DNA of 64,000 nucleotides from Halorubrum sp. CSM-61 (GCF_003781945.1 NZ_RJJW01000003.1:258260-322259); one strand, 5' to 3'; shown: positions 25,536 to 36,414, counted from the first letter of the stretch. Numbers and translations are program-made. The notes: generated by a model not told the origin, from the sequence alone.

Positions 25536-26777
25536 GTGACCGCACAACTGACGCGCCTCGACGCGCTGTTGGGGAGCGTCGCGACCACGGAGGCCCGCGT
25601 CGCGGTGACCGCCGGGATCCTGCTCGCGACGCTCGCCGTCGGCTGGCTGCTCCTCCCTCGGGTCGTCCGGGCCGCAGAGCGCGTCGCGACGCGCTGGCTG
25701 GAACGGTTCCTCGACGGGCGGGCGGAAAGCTCGATAGAGACGATGCGCGAGGCCGTTCCGGTCTCGTTCGCGCTGCGGCTGTTCGTCGGCCTCCTCCAGC
25801 TCGCGCTGTTCGCGCTCGCCGCCGTCGCGATCTTAGCGCTGTGGGGACGGTTCGCGATCGTGATCGCGGTGCTTCCGGTCGCGGAGAACGCGCTCGCGAT
25901 CGGCGCGCAGGCGTTCCTCTCCGCGCTGCTCCTCGGTGCCGCCTACGTCGCGAGCGACGTGTTAGACGAGTACGTCGAGGACCTCTCGGCCGACAGCGAC
26001 CGCATCACGGCCCACCAAGAGCAGCTCCTCAGCCGGATCATGCAGGTCGGTGTGCTGGTGATCGCGGGGGTAACCGTCCTCGGGATCTGGGGCGTGAACC
26101 TCGGCGGGCTGCTCGTCGGGGCGGGCTTTTTAGGGATCGTGCTCGGGATGGCGGCCCGCCAGACGCTCGGGTCGCTGATCGCCGGCTTCGTCCTGATGTT
26201 CGCGCGCCCGTTCGAGATCGGCGACTGGGTGGAGATCGGCGACGAGGAGGGGTTCGTCACCGACATCACCATCATGAACACCCACATGCGAAACTTCGAC
26301 GGCGAGTACGTCGTGGTGCCCAACGACCTGGTCACCAACCAGGCGATCACGAACCGGAGCCGCGAGGGCCGGCTCCGGATCCACATGGAGGTCGGGATCG
26401 GGTACGACGACGACCCCGACGAGGCCAGCGAGATCGCCGAGGCGGTCCTGACCGAGATCGAAACCATCGCCAACAACCCGAAGCCGTACGTGATCCCCTC
26501 GGGCTTCGGCGACTCCGCAATCTTACTCGACCTCCGCTTCTGGATCGAGCCGCCGACCCCGCAGGCGCGGTGGCGCTCGAAGGCGACCGCCGTCGAGATG
26601 ATACAGGACCGCTTCGCGGACGCCGGGATCTCCATCCCGTACCCGCAGCGGACCGTGTCGTACCCGCCGGGGACGGCGGAGACGGACGAGACCGTCGAGC
26701 GCGTCGAGCGTGTCGACGCCGACGACGAGCGCTCGTCCGGCGGCAGCGTCGGACGCGCGAGCGACCGCCCTACCTGA
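25536..26777 (+). CDS. MscS-family mechanosensitive channel
   Basis: The 413-aa membrane channel protein starts at GTG. Four hydrophobic segments occupy about residues 15-45, 72-98, 104-140 and 165-210, the last being the glycine/alanine-rich pore helix GVNLGGLLVGAGFLGIVLGMAA. The MscS beta domain follows (FARPFEIGDWVEIGDEEGFVTDITIMNTHMRNFDGEYVVVPND in two parts, about 225-268) and a C-terminal domain to about 375. It releases solute during hypo-osmotic shock. Its 3' end overlaps that of the convergent beta-helix gene by 8 bp. Confidence 0.92.
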   Translation: MTAQLTRLDALLGSVATTEARVAVTAGILLATLAVGWLLLPRVVRAAERVATRWLERFLDGRAESSIETMREAVPVSFALRLFVGLLQLALFALAAVAILALWGRFAIVIAVLPVAENALAIGAQAFLSALLLGAAYVASDVLDEYVEDLSADSDRITAHQEQLLSRIMQVGVLVIAGVTVLGIWGVNLGGLLVGAGFLGIVLGMAARQTLGSLIAGFVLMFARPFEIGDWVEIGDEEGFVTDITIMNTHMRNFDGEYVVVPNDLVTNQAITNRSREGRLRIHMEVGIGYDDDPDEASEIAEAVLTEIETIANNPKPYVIPSGFGDSAILLDLRFWIEPPTPQARWRSKATAVEMIQDRFADAGISIPYPQRTVSYPPGTAETDETVERVERVDADDERSSGGSVGRASDRPT

Positions 26778-28542
26778 GCGGCGTCGCGCCGTCGACCGAC
26801 GCTTCCGGCTCCACCGGCTCGAACGTTATCCGCACCACGGCGTCGACCGTCTCAGAGAACCCGTTCGTGTCGACGTCTTCCCGATAGGGCGACGGGCCGT
26901 GAACGTCGGCGATTCGGTACGCGCGATCGGCGGAGAGCGGCTGGTTCAGCTCGACGAACAGCACGGACTCGCAGTCGCCCCGCTCGCCGCCCCACGTGGG
27001 GAGCGTAACGGGAACCGCATCCGCCTCGGCGCGGATGACGTGCCCCTCCGCCAACCGCTCGTCCTCTCCGACGATCGCGCCGGAATCACCGTATCCGTTG
27101 GGATCGATATCCGACGGATCGGTCAGGTAGAACGTCCCGTCCCAGCACCCCCCGCCGTACGGATCGGCGCCCGTGATCCGTCGGTACGACTTCTCCGAGA
27201 CGTAGCCGACGCCGCCCTCGCCGGTCTCGAGACCGCCGGTGCAGGATCGTTCGGAGTCCTCGGCGGGGTCGGAGTCCTCGGCGGAGTCGGAGTCTTCGGC
27301 CGGGTCGGCGTCCTCGGATCGACCGGCGTTTTCGGGCCGGTCGGCGCTCCACGGCAGGAACTCGACGCGGTCGCTCACCGACTGCCCGCTCGGGTCGTCG
27401 AGGGGATTGTCTCGGTGGCTGGGGCCCGTCTCGTCGCCCCACCAGTTACACGTCGCATCGACCGCTTTCGGGAACGACGCCGCGTCCGCGACCGCACCGC
27501 CCGCCTCGTTGCCCTCGACGACGTTGCGCCGGAGCCGCGCCTCGAACGCGGCGGCCGCCCGCAGTCTGTACCCCGCCTCGTTCCCGGCGAGGACGCACCC
27601 TCGCACTTCGAGGAAGCCGTTCGTGTGCTCGACGCCCGGGCCGGCGTTGTCCCGAACGTCGCAGCGGCGCACGAGGACGGGATCGTCGAGCTGCGGACCG
27701 TCGGGAGGAGCCCTCTCGACTCCCGAGCCGCCGGTCGCCTCGATCGGCGACCGGGCGACGAGGGTCGTCTTGCCTGCCCAGCCGTCGTCACCCTCGGTCC
27801 GCGAGCGACCGACGGGGGCCGTCTCCACTCCCGGGCCGTCGTTCGTCTCGATCAGCGTCCGCTCGACGCTCGATCCGGCGGTCGTCGGCAGCAGGACGCC
27901 GCCGCCGTTGTCCGCGACGACGGAGTCCTCGACGACCGTCGTCGCGCGAGCGCCCGACTCGACGACGAGCGCTCGTCCGGCGTTCTCCCGTATCTCGCAG
28001 TCCCGTATCGAGACGCGGCCGTCGTCCACCGCTATCCCGACACCTCCGTTCCCACGGACCGCCGAGTCCGCGCACGCGATCTCCGCCCCGCCCTCGCTCC
28101 GCACGCCGGCGGCGGCGTTCCCCTCGACCGTCACGGAATCGAGCGTGAGAGAGGCGCCCCAGCGAACGTCGACGCCTCGCCGGAAGTTCCGCACCGTGAG
28201 GTTCTCGACGGTGACGCCGCGCGCGCCGTCCCGCACTTTGATCCCCGTTCTCTCCCCGTCCCCCTCGATCCGGTGTCCTCGTCCGTCGATCGTCACGTTG
28301 CTCGCGGCGATTTCGATCCCCTCGCCCGCCGCGGAGACGTCGTCTTCGAGGAGGTATCTCCCCGACTCGTCGACGGTGGTCGGCTCGGCGATCGTCTTCG
28401 GGAGCTGGTAGTCGCCGACGGTTCCCGTCCGAACGCCCCCGATGCCGGCGAAGGCGAACCCCCCGCCGACGCCCCGCTGGAGGAACTTCCGCCGCGAGTA
28501 TCCGTCCTGCGCGTCGTCCGGTGGGTTCGCTTCCCTTGGCAT
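26770..28542 (-). CDS. Exported right-handed beta-helix (NosD-like) protein
   Basis: The 590-aa protein has a twin-arginine signal (YSRRKFLQRGVGGGFAFAGIGG, residues about 15-36). Repeated strands follow (IEIAASNVTIDGRGHRIEGDG; VTVENLTVRNFRRGVDVRWG; SLTLDSVTVEGNAAAGVRSEG; RVSIRDCEIRENAGRALVVESG; VLVRRCDVRDNAGPGVEHTNG) in the roughly 22-residue rhythm of parallel beta-helix domains. It then has CNWWGDETGPSH (about 355), a segment of DSAEDSDPAED-type repeats, and a C-terminal domain. This fold is common among surface polysaccharide-acting or adhesive proteins. MPREANPP is preferred to the longer start because it places the RR correctly. Confidence 0.8.
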   Translation of the reverse strand: MPREANPPDDAQDGYSRRKFLQRGVGGGFAFAGIGGVRTGTVGDYQLPKTIAEPTTVDESGRYLLEDDVSAAGEGIEIAASNVTIDGRGHRIEGDGERTGIKVRDGARGVTVENLTVRNFRRGVDVRWGASLTLDSVTVEGNAAAGVRSEGGAEIACADSAVRGNGGVGIAVDDGRVSIRDCEIRENAGRALVVESGARATTVVEDSVVADNGGGVLLPTTAGSSVERTLIETNDGPGVETAPVGRSRTEGDDGWAGKTTLVARSPIEATGGSGVERAPPDGPQLDDPVLVRRCDVRDNAGPGVEHTNGFLEVRGCVLAGNEAGYRLRAAAAFEARLRRNVVEGNEAGGAVADAASFPKAVDATCNWWGDETGPSHRDNPLDDPSGQSVSDRVEFLPWSADRPENAGRSEDADPAEDSDSAEDSDPAEDSERSCTGGLETGEGGVGYVSEKSYRRITGADPYGGGCWDGTFYLTDPSDIDPNGYGDSGAIVGEDERLAEGHVIRAEADAVPVTLPTWGGERGDCESVLFVELNQPLSADRAYRIADVHGPSPYREDVDTNGFSETVDAVVRITFEPVEPEASVDGATPLR

Positions 28543-28672
28543 GACAACGAATGCGACTCTCCAGAGCGTCATCGTTATGTGCCGGCTGAACGCCGCGTTA
28601 GAAGGCCGCTACTCGGCCTCTATCGGTGTATCATCGAGAGGTTCCGTCCCGCCGATCCGTCCCGTATCGCAT

Positions 28673-30433
28673 TCACCGATCTCGTCCGAACCCCGCGGCG
28701 AACGTCGGCTCGTCCACCGAGAGGACGGTCGGCCGCCCGTGCGGACACGCGTACGGGCGGTCGCACTCGCCGAGTCGGTCGAGCAGCGACCGGAGCTCTT
28801 CACGCGTCAACTCCCCGATCGCTCCGCGCTTCAACGACGGGTGACACGCCAGGTCGGCGAGCAGCGTCTCGCGGGCATTCCGCGGCGACTCCCCGTCCGC
28901 GAGCGTCGCGAGCGCGTCGCGGAACGCGTCCGCGTCGGCCGCCCGCCCGAACGGCGCCGGGACGGCCCGGAGCCTGACGGTCCCGCCGCCGAACGGCTCC
29001 GTCTCGAACCCGAGCGCGGCGAGGGCGTCGGCGTGCGCCTCCGCGGCCGCCGCCTCGTCGGCCGACAGCGACGCGGTCGCCGGCGGGTCGAGCGGGGCGG
29101 TCGGCACCGCCTCGCCGTCGAACGCCCGGGCGAGCCGCTCGTAGTTCACGCGCTCGTGGGCGGCGTGGCCGTCGATCACGAGCAGCTCGTCGCCGGCCTC
29201 CGCGAGGAGGTAGAGGTCCCGGAAGGTCCCGATCGGCTCCGCGTCCGCGAACGCCGCCGGGCGCTCGCCCTCGTCGCCGCCGACCGGCTCCAGCGCGCCT
29301 TCGAGCCCGGTGTCGACCTCGGCCTTCCGCCGGAGGTCGGCGCCAGTGAGCGCGTCGGCGACGACCGACTCGACCGCGTCCGCGACCGCGTCGGCGTCGC
29401 GGAGCCCGACCTCCCGCTTCGCCGGGTGGACGTTCGGGTCCACGCGGACCGGCGGCAGCGACGCGTCCACGACCGCCACCGGCTCGCGACCGTCCGGGAT
29501 CAGGCGGCCGTATCCCGCGCGGACCGCGGCGGCGAGCCGGTCGTTCCGGACCGGGCGCCCGTTCACCGAGACCCGGACGTGGTCGCGCGAGGAGCGCGTC
29601 ACCGAGGGGTACGCGAGGGCGCCGGCGACGTCGATCGACGCGGATTCGTCTCCGTCCCCCGCCCCCTCGATCTCGGCGCTCGCCGCGACCTCCGTCGACC
29701 GGCTCGCGGTCTCTCGGTCGTACACGCCGAGCAGCGCCTCCGTGATCCCGGATCCCGGCGTCGACAGCGTCCGCGACCCGTCGTGCTCCAGCGTGAACGC
29801 GACGCCGGGGTTCGCCAGCGCGTAGTCCGCGACCAACGAGGAGACCCGCGCGAACTCGGCCGCCGACCCGGCGAGCGACTCCCGGCGCGCGGGGCGGGTC
29901 GCGAACAGGTCCTCGACGACGACGGTGGTGCCGCGGGCGCGCCCGGCGTCGGTGACGGTCGGGCCCTCGGAACCGCGGTCGAGTGCCGACCCGCCGCCCG
30001 ACGCCGCGCCGTCGACGACCACCCGCGTCCCGACCGCGTCGCCGTCGCCGGTGACGAGTTCGAGCCGCGCGGCCTCGGCGATCGCCGCCAGCGCCTCGCC
30101 GCGGAAGCCGAGCGAGCCCGCGCCCACGGGGTCGCCGTCGGGCGCGAGCTTGCTCGTCGCGTGGCGCTCGACCGCGAGCCGGGCGTCCTCGCGGCTCATC
30201 CCCCGCCCGTCGTCTGCCACCCGGATCCGGTCGGTGCCGTCGCCCTCGACCGCGATCTCGACCCGCGAGGCGCCGGCGTCGAGCGCGTTGTCGATCAGTT
30301 CGCCGACGACGCGGGCGGGCCGGGTCACCACCTCGCCGGCGGCGATCCGGCCGACGGTGGCGGGGTCGAGCCGGCGGACGCGGTCCGGATCCTCGGAGTT
30401 GGTTCCCCCGGCAGGCCGTTCCTCACCCGTCAT
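28673..30433 (-). CDS. mutL: DNA mismatch repair protein MutL
   Basis: The 586-aa protein couples mismatch recognition by MutS to downstream repair. It has a GHKL ATPase at residues about 20-240: [44 protein letters not shown] and [16 protein letters not shown] transducer domain with a [21 protein letters not shown] segment, a charged linker, and a C-terminal dimerisation domain ([49 protein letters not shown]) follow. The endonuclease motif DQHAxxER appears as DGHAAHER, with Gly for Gln. It starts inside the 3' end of mutS (11-bp overlap). Confidence 0.93.
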   Translation of the reverse strand: MTGEERPAGGTNSEDPDRVRRLDPATVGRIAAGEVVTRPARVVGELIDNALDAGASRVEIAVEGDGTDRIRVADDGRGMSREDARLAVERHATSKLAPDGDPVGAGSLGFRGEALAAIAEAARLELVTGDGDAVGTRVVVDGAASGGGSALDRGSEGPTVTDAGRARGTTVVVEDLFATRPARRESLAGSAAEFARVSSLVADYALANPGVAFTLEHDGSRTLSTPGSGITEALLGVYDRETASRSTEVAASAEIEGAGDGDESASIDVAGALAYPSVTRSSRDHVRVSVNGRPVRNDRLAAAVRAGYGRLIPDGREPVAVVDASLPPVRVDPNVHPAKREVGLRDADAVADAVESVVADALTGADLRRKAEVDTGLEGALEPVGGDEGERPAAFADAEPIGTFRDLYLLAEAGDELLVIDGHAAHERVNYERLARAFDGEAVPTAPLDPPATASLSADEAAAAEAHADALAALGFETEPFGGGTVRLRAVPAPFGRAADADAFRDALATLADGESPRNARETLLADLACHPSLKRGAIGELTREELRSLLDRLGECDRPYACPHGRPTVLSVDEPTFAAGFGRDR

Positions 30434-33266
30434 TGTCGACCCGCGACTGGAGGTCGTGGAGGGCGTTCAGCGCCTCGATCGGCGTCATTCGGGCGAGGTC
30501 GAGGTCGCGGAGGGCAGCGGTCAGTTCGGTCTGGGCGCCGGCCGACCGGTCGGTCCGGGGGTCGCCGTCGGCCGCGGAGTCGCCGTCGGTCGCGGCGCTC
30601 GCGTCCTCTGTCCCCTTCGGATCTGCCTCCCGTTCCGTCTCCTCCTCCGCGAGGAACTCCCGTAGTGACGCGTCGGGGTCGTCGCCCTCGTCGCTGCCGA
30701 CCGCGGGATCGGACGCGTCCGTCTCCGCGTCGACCCCCTCGGCGTTGACCCCCTCCGCGCCGCCCGTCTCCGCGGCCACGAGGTCGCGGGACCGGTCCAC
30801 GACCGGGGCCGGGACACCGGCGAGCTCGGCGACCTCGACGCCGTACGACGAGGAGGAGGCGCCGGGAACGACCCGGTGGAGGAACGTCACGTCGCCGTCC
30901 TCGCGGGTCGCCGTGAAGTGGAGGTTGAAGGCGCGCTCGCGCTCGTCGGCGAGGTCGGTCAGGTCGTGGTAGTGCGTGGCGAAGAGGGCGGTCGCGCCGA
31001 GCTCGTCGTGGACGAACTCGGCGGCGGCGCGGGCGATGGCGCGCCCGTCGGTCGTGGCGGTGCCGCGGCCCACCTCGTCTAAGAGGACGAGCGAGTCCGG
31101 GCCGGCGTCGTGGAGGATCTCGGTCAGCTCGCTCATCTCGCGCATGAACGTCGACTGGCCGCCCGCGATGTCGTCGGAGGCGCCGACGCGGGTGAACAGC
31201 CGGTCGAAGACGGGGAGCGTGGCCGCCTGCGCGGGGACGAACGAGCCGGTCTGCGCGAGCACGACCGCGAGCGCGACCGACCGCATGTACGTCGACTTCC
31301 CGCTCATGTTCGGGCCCGTGATCACCGCGATCGACCCGCGCGGGAGGTCGGCGTCGTTCGGGACGAACGACTCCTCGGCGCGCTCGACGACCGGGTGGCG
31401 TCCCCCCTCGACCTCGACGCCGGCGTCGGGGTCGTCGACGACCTCCGGGCGGACGTAGTCCCGCTCGACGGCGACGGTCGCCAGCGAGCGGAGCGCGTCG
31501 AGCGCCGCGATCGCGTCCGCGAGCCCCTGGATCCGCTCCGTCTCGCTCGCGACGCGCTCGCGCACGTCGACGAACAGCTCGTACTCCAGGGCGTCCGCGC
31601 GCTCCGCGGCGCCGACGATCTCCTCCTCGCGCTCCTTCAGCTCCGGCGTGTAGTAGCGCTCGCTGTTCTTCAGCGTCTGTCGGCGGCGGTAGTCGTCTGG
31701 GACGCGGTCGAGGTTGGCGTCGGTCACCTCGATGTAGTAGCCGTGGACCTGATTGTGGCCGACCGACAGCGAGTCGATCCCGGTGCGCTCGCGCTCGCTC
31801 GCCTCCAGGTCGGCGACCCACTCCCGGCCCTCGCGCTCGGTCGTGCGGAGGTCGTCGAGATCGTCGTCGAATCCCGAGGCGATCACGCCGCCGTCGGTGA
31901 TCTCCGGCGGGGGGTTCGCGGCGATCGCGTCGTCGATCAGCTCGCGGACCTCGGTCAGCTCGTCGAGGCTGTCGCGGAGGTCGCGAAGGTGGTCGGTGCG
32001 GGGGCGGGCGGCGTCGGTGTCGCCGACATCCTCTCCGTCCGCGCCGTCTCCCGCTCCCGCCTCCCCGTCCGCCCCCGCCAGCGTCGCTTTCAGCTTCGGC
32101 ACGACCGCGAGCGTCGCGTGCAGCGAGCGCAGGTCGCGGGCGTCGGCGCGCCCCCGAGAGATCCGGCCGACGAGGCGTTCGAGGTCGTAGGCGGCCCCGA
32201 GCGCGTCGGACAGCTCCTCGCGGACGAGGGTGCGGTCGACCAGCTCGCCGACCGCGTCGTGGCGGCTCCGGATCGCGTCGGCGTCGACGAGGGGGCGCCG
32301 GAGCCAGCGCTCTAAACACCGTCGGCCGAGCGCGCAGCTCGTCTCGTCGAGCGCGCCGAACAGGGTGTCGCTCGCGCCCAGCCCGCGGTTCTCGAACAGT
32401 TCGAGGCTGCGCTGGGCGGCCGCGTCGAGCCGGAGCCGGTCGCGGGGGTCGTACCGCCGGATCCGGGTGACGTACGAGAGCGGGCCGTCGTCGCCCTGCG
32501 TGTACTCGGCGTACGCGAGCACCGCCCCCGCCGCCCGCAGTTCGGCGTCGCCGTCGAACCGGCGGTCGGGGGCGGGGAGGTACGGCTCCAGCCGGTCGGT
32601 CGCGGCCCGGCGCTCGAAGGCACCAGGGTCGTACGCGTGGGTCGTCCAGCCGCGCTCGGCGTCCGCCAGCTCGAAGGCGGGGGCGTCCGGTCCCGCGATC
32701 AGCTCCGCGGGCGCGATCCGGTCGAGCTCCTCCGCGACCGCGTCGCGGTCGCCCGACGTGACGAGGCACTCGCCGGTGGAGACGTCGACGGCGGCGAGGC
32801 CGACGGTCTCTCCCTCTCTCGCGGTCGCCGCCACGTAGTTCGTCGTCCCGGCCTCCAGCAGCTCGTCCTCGACGACGGTCCCGGGGGTGATCACCTCGGT
32901 GACGGCGCGGTCGACGAGCCCGGACGCCTGCTCGGCGTCCTCGACTTGGTCGCCGACGGCGACGCGGTAGCCCGCGTCGAGCAGCGATTCGAGGTACGGC
33001 GCGGCGTTGTCGATGGGGATCCCCGCCATCGGGTAGTCGCCGGTGGAGTCGGAGCGCTCCGTCAGCGCCACCTCGCAGACGCGGGCGACGGCCTCGGCGG
33101 CCTCGCAGAACGCCTCGTAGAAGTCGCCGACCTGGAACAGCACGAGGGCGTCCTCGTGGGCGGCACACAGGTCGGCGTACTGCGAGAGCATCGGCGTCAG
33201 CTCCTCGCGGGCGTCGGCGATCCCCGGCGGGAGCCCGGTCACCGTCTCGCGGTCCGCAGTCGGCAT
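30423..33266 (-). CDS. mutS: DNA mismatch repair protein MutS
   Basis: The 947-aa mismatch sensor has an N-terminal mismatch-binding domain with [17 protein letters not shown] (about residue 35), which carries the intercalating Phe and Glu region in a G-D-F-Y-E context. Then come connector, lever and clamp domains ([23 protein letters not shown]), and the ATPase [16 protein letters not shown] with [29 protein letters not shown] and [13 protein letters not shown]. The C-terminus has an acidic, low-complexity insertion (about 855-920) before the final helices. The start [15 protein letters not shown] at 33266 fits family alignment. It forms an operon with mutL. Confidence 0.94.
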   Translation of the reverse strand: MPTADRETVTGLPPGIADAREELTPMLSQYADLCAAHEDALVLFQVGDFYEAFCEAAEAVARVCEVALTERSDSTGDYPMAGIPIDNAAPYLESLLDAGYRVAVGDQVEDAEQASGLVDRAVTEVITPGTVVEDELLEAGTTNYVAATAREGETVGLAAVDVSTGECLVTSGDRDAVAEELDRIAPAELIAGPDAPAFELADAERGWTTHAYDPGAFERRAATDRLEPYLPAPDRRFDGDAELRAAGAVLAYAEYTQGDDGPLSYVTRIRRYDPRDRLRLDAAAQRSLELFENRGLGASDTLFGALDETSCALGRRCLERWLRRPLVDADAIRSRHDAVGELVDRTLVREELSDALGAAYDLERLVGRISRGRADARDLRSLHATLAVVPKLKATLAGADGEAGAGDGADGEDVGDTDAARPRTDHLRDLRDSLDELTEVRELIDDAIAANPPPEITDGGVIASGFDDDLDDLRTTEREGREWVADLEASERERTGIDSLSVGHNQVHGYYIEVTDANLDRVPDDYRRRQTLKNSERYYTPELKEREEEIVGAAERADALEYELFVDVRERVASETERIQGLADAIAALDALRSLATVAVERDYVRPEVVDDPDAGVEVEGGRHPVVERAEESFVPNDADLPRGSIAVITGPNMSGKSTYMRSVALAVVLAQTGSFVPAQAATLPVFDRLFTRVGASDDIAGGQSTFMREMSELTEILHDAGPDSLVLLDEVGRGTATTDGRAIARAAAEFVHDELGATALFATHYHDLTDLADERERAFNLHFTATREDGDVTFLHRVVPGASSSSYGVEVAELAGVPAPVVDRSRDLVAAETGGAEGVNAEGVDAETDASDPAVGSDEGDDPDASLREFLAEEETEREADPKGTEDASAATDGDSAADGDPRTDRSAGAQTELTAALRDLDLARMTPIEALNALHDLQSRVDNDG

Positions 33267-33390
33267 ACCACGGATCCGGGCGCCCGCGGTCATAAACGGT
33301 GCGGAGCCGGGCGGTGGGACCGACCGGTCGACCGGTCCGGTCGATCCGCGGCGCCCGAGCGCTTACAACGCTGGAACCCCGAGAGAACCC

Positions 33391-33948
33391 GTGACGAACC
33401 GCGCGATCGTCGTCGGCATGGCAGCGACGTTCATCGGACTGACGGCCTTCCTGCTCGTCGCCGGAGTCGTCGTCTCCCCCGTCCTGCTGGCGGTCGCCGT
33501 CCCGTTCGGCGTCGTCTCGTACTTCCTCTGGTACCACGCCAGCGGCCGGCTCCGCGACCGCGTCCGGCGCGAGGCCACGCAGGTGGGTCCCGGAGAGCAC
33601 GCACGAGCGCGTCAGCGCGCCCGAGCCGCCGAACACCGCCGGTCCGCCGGGGCGACGGACGGCGGGTTCGGTCGCGGGGCCGCTAGAGGGGGCCGCGGTC
33701 GTGGGCGCCGAGCCGCGTCCGGACCGGGAGGCCCCGAGGCCGGAGACCCCCGCGACCGCGCTCCGCCGACGAGCGGGATGTCCGAGCGCGAGGCCTACGC
33801 GGCGCTCGGGCTCGACCGGACCGCCGACAGCGAGGCGATCCGGTCCGCCTACCGGGGGCGGGCGAAGCGGATCCACCCGGACGGCGAGGAGGGCGACGAG
33901 GCGGCGTTCAAGGAGCTGAACGAGGCGTACGAGCTGTTGACGGACTGA
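33391..33948 (+). CDS. Membrane-anchored J-domain protein
   Basis: This 185-aa protein starts at GTG. Two hydrophobic segments (residues about 6-28 and 29-48) anchor it in the membrane. A basic, Arg/Gly-rich linker (about 55-125) is followed by a C-terminal J domain (about 130-185): YAALGLDRTADSEAIRSAYRGRAKRIHPDGEEGD, with the HPD signature that stimulates Hsp70 ATPase. It thus resembles membrane-tethered DnaJ-like co-chaperones rather than full DnaJ, lacking zinc-finger and C-terminal substrate domains. Confidence 0.85.
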   Translation: MTNRAIVVGMAATFIGLTAFLLVAGVVVSPVLLAVAVPFGVVSYFLWYHASGRLRDRVRREATQVGPGEHARARQRARAAEHRRSAGATDGGFGRGAARGGRGRGRRAASGPGGPEAGDPRDRAPPTSGMSEREAYAALGLDRTADSEAIRSAYRGRAKRIHPDGEEGDEAAFKELNEAYELLTD

Positions 33949-33986
33949 CTGCGGTTCCGCTCGCGATTCTCCGCTCCGCCCGCCGA

Positions 33987-34676
33987 TCACCGAGCGTCGG
34001 CGTCGCCGAGCGCATCCGCGATCGCGGTCTCCGCCTCCGCGAGCTCCGACCGCGTGTTGACGTTGGTGAACGTCCGTTCGGTGGTTCGATCGCGAATCTC
34101 GGCGTCGTCGACGACGACGCGGTCGAGGTCGTCGATCGGCGCCAGCACCTTCCGGTCGCCGCGGGCGAGGGCGCGGTCGCAGGCGGCCGCCATCGCCTCG
34201 GCGTGGTACACCGCCTGCGTCGTCTGGAGCCAGCGGTCGTCGAGCCGCGGGATCGCCCCCTCGCGTCCCGCGGCGTCCTCGCGGAGCGACCTGAGGAACC
34301 CCGGGTCGACGAACGGGGTGTCGCAGGCGACGACGGCGACGTACTCGTCGTCGGCGACTCGGCAGGCGTTCCGGATCCCCGCGACCGGCCCGAGATCGGG
34401 CTGGTCGTCGACCGCCCAGCGGAGGGGGAGCGGGAGACCGTCGAGCGCGTCCGCGAACGCCTCCCGCTGATCGGGCCGACAGTTGACCACGATCTCGTCG
34501 ACGATCGGGTCGCCGCCGGCGGCGCGGTCGGCACCCGGCGGGACGGGGTCGTCGTCGCCCGCGAGTCGGTCCGCGACGCGGCGGACCATCGGCACGCCCG
34601 CGAGGGGGGCGACGGCCTTGTCGCGGTCGCCGAAGCGCGTCGAGCGCCCCCCGGCGAGGATGGCTCCGGTGGTCAC
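33987..34676 (-). CDS. mobA: Molybdenum cofactor guanylyltransferase-like NTP transferase
   Basis: The protein has 229 aa if it starts at the GTG of 34676 ([16 protein letters not shown]); an upstream ATG at 34733 would add 19 unconserved residues. Signature features: [19 protein letters not shown] (nucleotide-binding loop and Lys), [26 protein letters not shown], and [16 protein letters not shown] with the metal-binding Asp. MobA transfers GMP from GTP to molybdopterin to make the cofactor of nitrate and DMSO reductases, but related nucleotidyltransferases have other targets, so specificity is inferred. Confidence 0.8.
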   Translation of the reverse strand: MTTGAILAGGRSTRFGDRDKAVAPLAGVPMVRRVADRLAGDDDPVPPGADRAAGGDPIVDEIVVNCRPDQREAFADALDGLPLPLRWAVDDQPDLGPVAGIRNACRVADDEYVAVVACDTPFVDPGFLRSLREDAAGREGAIPRLDDRWLQTTQAVYHAEAMAAACDRALARGDRKVLAPIDDLDRVVVDDAEIRDRTTERTFTNVNTRSELAEAETAIADALGDADAR

Positions 34677-34771
34677 GGGGCGCGGTTGGACGCCGGGGGA
34701 CTTCGCGGTTGCGGTCCCCCCAACTCCCGGCAAAGCGACCCGTTAAGTGGCCGGCGGTCCAGGGATCGAAC

Positions 34772-35680
34772 ATGGCAGAGGCCACGGATCTCGAGGAGCT
34801 GAAGCGGGGGACCGACCTGGTGAAGCGCGGCTTCGCGCGGATGCAGAAGGGCGGTGTGATCATGGACGTCGTCACCCGCGAGCAGGCGCGGATCGCGGAG
34901 GACGCCGGCGCGGTCGCGGTGATGGCGCTGGAGGCGGTCCCGGCCGACATCCGCAAGCGCGGCGGCGTCGCGCGGATGCCCGACCCGCAGAACGTCACCG
35001 AGATCATCGACGAGGTGTCGATCCCGGTGATGGGGAAATCGCGGATCGGCCACCGCAAGGAGGCGGAGATCTTGGAGTCGCTCGGCGTCGACATGATCGA
35101 CGAGTCGGAGGTGCTCACGCCCGCCGACGACGAGTACCACACCGACAAGCGCGACTTCGCGTCGCCGTTCGTCTGCGGCGCCCGGAACCTCCCCGAGGCG
35201 CTCCGGCGGATCCGCGAGGGCGCGGCGATGATCCGGACGAAGGGCGAGGCCGGCACCGGCGACGTGAACCAGGCCGTCCAACACCAGCGCACCATCAAGA
35301 ACCAGATCCGGACGCTCACCGGGCTCAACTACGAGGAGCGCGAGAAGTGGGCGCGCGAGCACGGCGCCCCCCGCGATCTGGTCCACGAGACGGCCGAGGC
35401 CGGCCGGCTCCCGGTCGTCAACTTCGCGGCCGGCGGCATCGCGACGCCCGCCGACGCCGCGCTGATGATGCACCACGGCTGCGACGGCATCTTCGTCGGC
35501 TCGGGCATCTTCGGCGCGGAGGACCCCGAGTCGATGGGTACGGCGATCGTCGAGGCCGTCAACAACTGGGACGATCCCGACGAGCTCGCCGACATCGCCT
35601 CCGGCATCGGCAAGGGGATGAAGGGTCAGTCCAACGAGGACATGACCGACGAGGAGAAGCTGCAGGGACGCGGCGTTTGA
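34772..35680 (+). CDS. pdxS: Pyridoxal 5'-phosphate synthase subunit PdxS
   Basis: The 302-aa TIM-barrel synthase makes pyridoxal 5'-phosphate from ribose 5-phosphate, glyceraldehyde 3-phosphate and ammonia supplied by PdxT. Near-invariant blocks are [53 protein letters not shown] (in overlapping parts), [42 protein letters not shown], and the C-terminal [17 protein letters not shown] and [12 protein letters not shown]. pdxT is not adjacent. A TATA-like GTTAAGT lies about 30 nt upstream of the ATG. Confidence 0.96.
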   Translation: MAEATDLEELKRGTDLVKRGFARMQKGGVIMDVVTREQARIAEDAGAVAVMALEAVPADIRKRGGVARMPDPQNVTEIIDEVSIPVMGKSRIGHRKEAEILESLGVDMIDESEVLTPADDEYHTDKRDFASPFVCGARNLPEALRRIREGAAMIRTKGEAGTGDVNQAVQHQRTIKNQIRTLTGLNYEEREKWAREHGAPRDLVHETAEAGRLPVVNFAAGGIATPADAALMMHHGCDGIFVGSGIFGAEDPESMGTAIVEAVNNWDDPDELADIASGIGKGMKGQSNEDMTDEEKLQGRGV

Positions 35681-35716
35681 GCGACTGTTTATAAAGAGCT
35701 CTGAGAGTTGGCCCGC

Positions 35717-35790
35717 TCAGGCCGACCCCTCGGTCCCCGGGTCGTACACGTCCGGATTCGGTTCGCCGTCGACCTCTCGGACCTCCAGGC
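35717..35790 (-). pseudogene. Remnant of a third nirK 3' end
   Basis: On the minus strand this short piece reads EVDGEPNPDVYDPGTEGSA and a stop. It is almost the same as the C-terminus of the NirK at 39039-40136 (VDGEPNPDVYDPGTDE), and the DNA of 35738-35773 matches 39055-39090 with about one difference. Nothing upstream continues the homology. It is therefore the cut-off tail of another nitrite reductase copy, in the same orientation as the intact gene 3.3 kb away. Confidence 0.8.
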
Positions 35791-35857
35791 GTCGATCGGT
35801 CTCGTTTCGCTCAGTGGCCGTATCTGTTCACGCGTCGATCAGGAGGTGCGTATCCCT

Positions 35858-35871
35858 CCGAACGTATTCGG
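35858..35871. promoter_or_regulatory. Palindrome CCGAA-N4-TTCGG near the nirK remnant
   Basis: CCGAACGTATTCGG is identical to the sequence at 50777-50790 upstream of the second nirK. Here it lies beyond the 3' end of the DtxR-like gene with no obvious gene to control, so it may be a leftover of the lost nirK copy's control region. Confidence 0.5.
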
Positions 35872-35892
35872 GGACGTACCCGTCGGTAGCTT

Positions 35893-36375
35893 TCAGCACT
35901 CCGTTCCTGCGAACGGGCACTGTTCGAATCCAGTTGATGGGGTCGCAGCACACGTGTTCGACGTTCCGTCTACGAGCACTCGCAGGCGTTCGATCGCCTC
36001 GTCCGGGAGCACGTATCCGATTCGGTACCCCACTTCGAGCGGCATATCGAACCCCGTTCGACGACCAAAGAACGTTCGGACTGCACACTGGCGCGCCTCG
36101 AGCTCCAACGCGACCTCCCTCCCGTGATCGGTGAGCTCGACTCCGGCTCGCTTCTCGTGTCGGAGGAGCCCAGCGGCGGCGAGTCGCTCGAACATCTCCG
36201 TCACGCTCGACGGCGCGACACCGAGGCGGTCGCTCACCTCCCCGGTCCGAACCCGGTCGTCGCGGTCGGTACCGAGCCGCCTGACGGTGACAAGATACAG
36301 CCCGCCGTTCCGATCGACGCAGGCGGTGGGTCGCGCGCAGCCGCAGACGTCCATCTGTGCGTGGTCGATAGCCAT
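35893..36375 (-). CDS. DtxR-like metal-dependent transcriptional regulator with extra cysteines
   Basis: The 160-aa DNA-binding protein has a winged HTH at residues about 28-85 (LYLVTVRRLGTDRDDRVRTGEVSDRLGVAPSSVTEMFERLAAAG in two runs), as in DtxR/MntR/SirR repressors, followed by the start of the dimerisation domain (RQCAVRTFFGRRTGFDMPLEVGYRIGYVLPDEAIERL). It is unusually rich in cysteine: C-G-C-(6)-C before the HTH, RQCAV, and CAATPSTGFEQCPFAGTEC at the end, so Fe-S, heme-NO or metal sensing is conceivable. A CGAAC-type palindrome sits 39 nt before its start, suggesting autoregulation within the respiratory regulon. Confidence 0.78.
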   Translation of the reverse strand: MAIDHAQMDVCGCARPTACVDRNGGLYLVTVRRLGTDRDDRVRTGEVSDRLGVAPSSVTEMFERLAAAGLLRHEKRAGVELTDHGREVALELEARQCAVRTFFGRRTGFDMPLEVGYRIGYVLPDEAIERLRVLVDGTSNTCAATPSTGFEQCPFAGTEC

Positions 36376-36414
36376 TATCGTCTGTTCGACACGCTCAGGA
36401 CATGAGGATACCTC

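Noticed and set aside
34068-34080. GAAC-N4-GTTC inside the MobA-like gene as another operator
   Set aside because: It lies within coding sequence with a 4-bp spacer and is not upstream of a gene.
30430-35328. 1632-codon open frame on the minus strand across mutS to pdxS
   Set aside because: It is a high-GC antisense/out-of-frame shadow of MutS, PdxS and others; Arg/Pro-rich with no domain.
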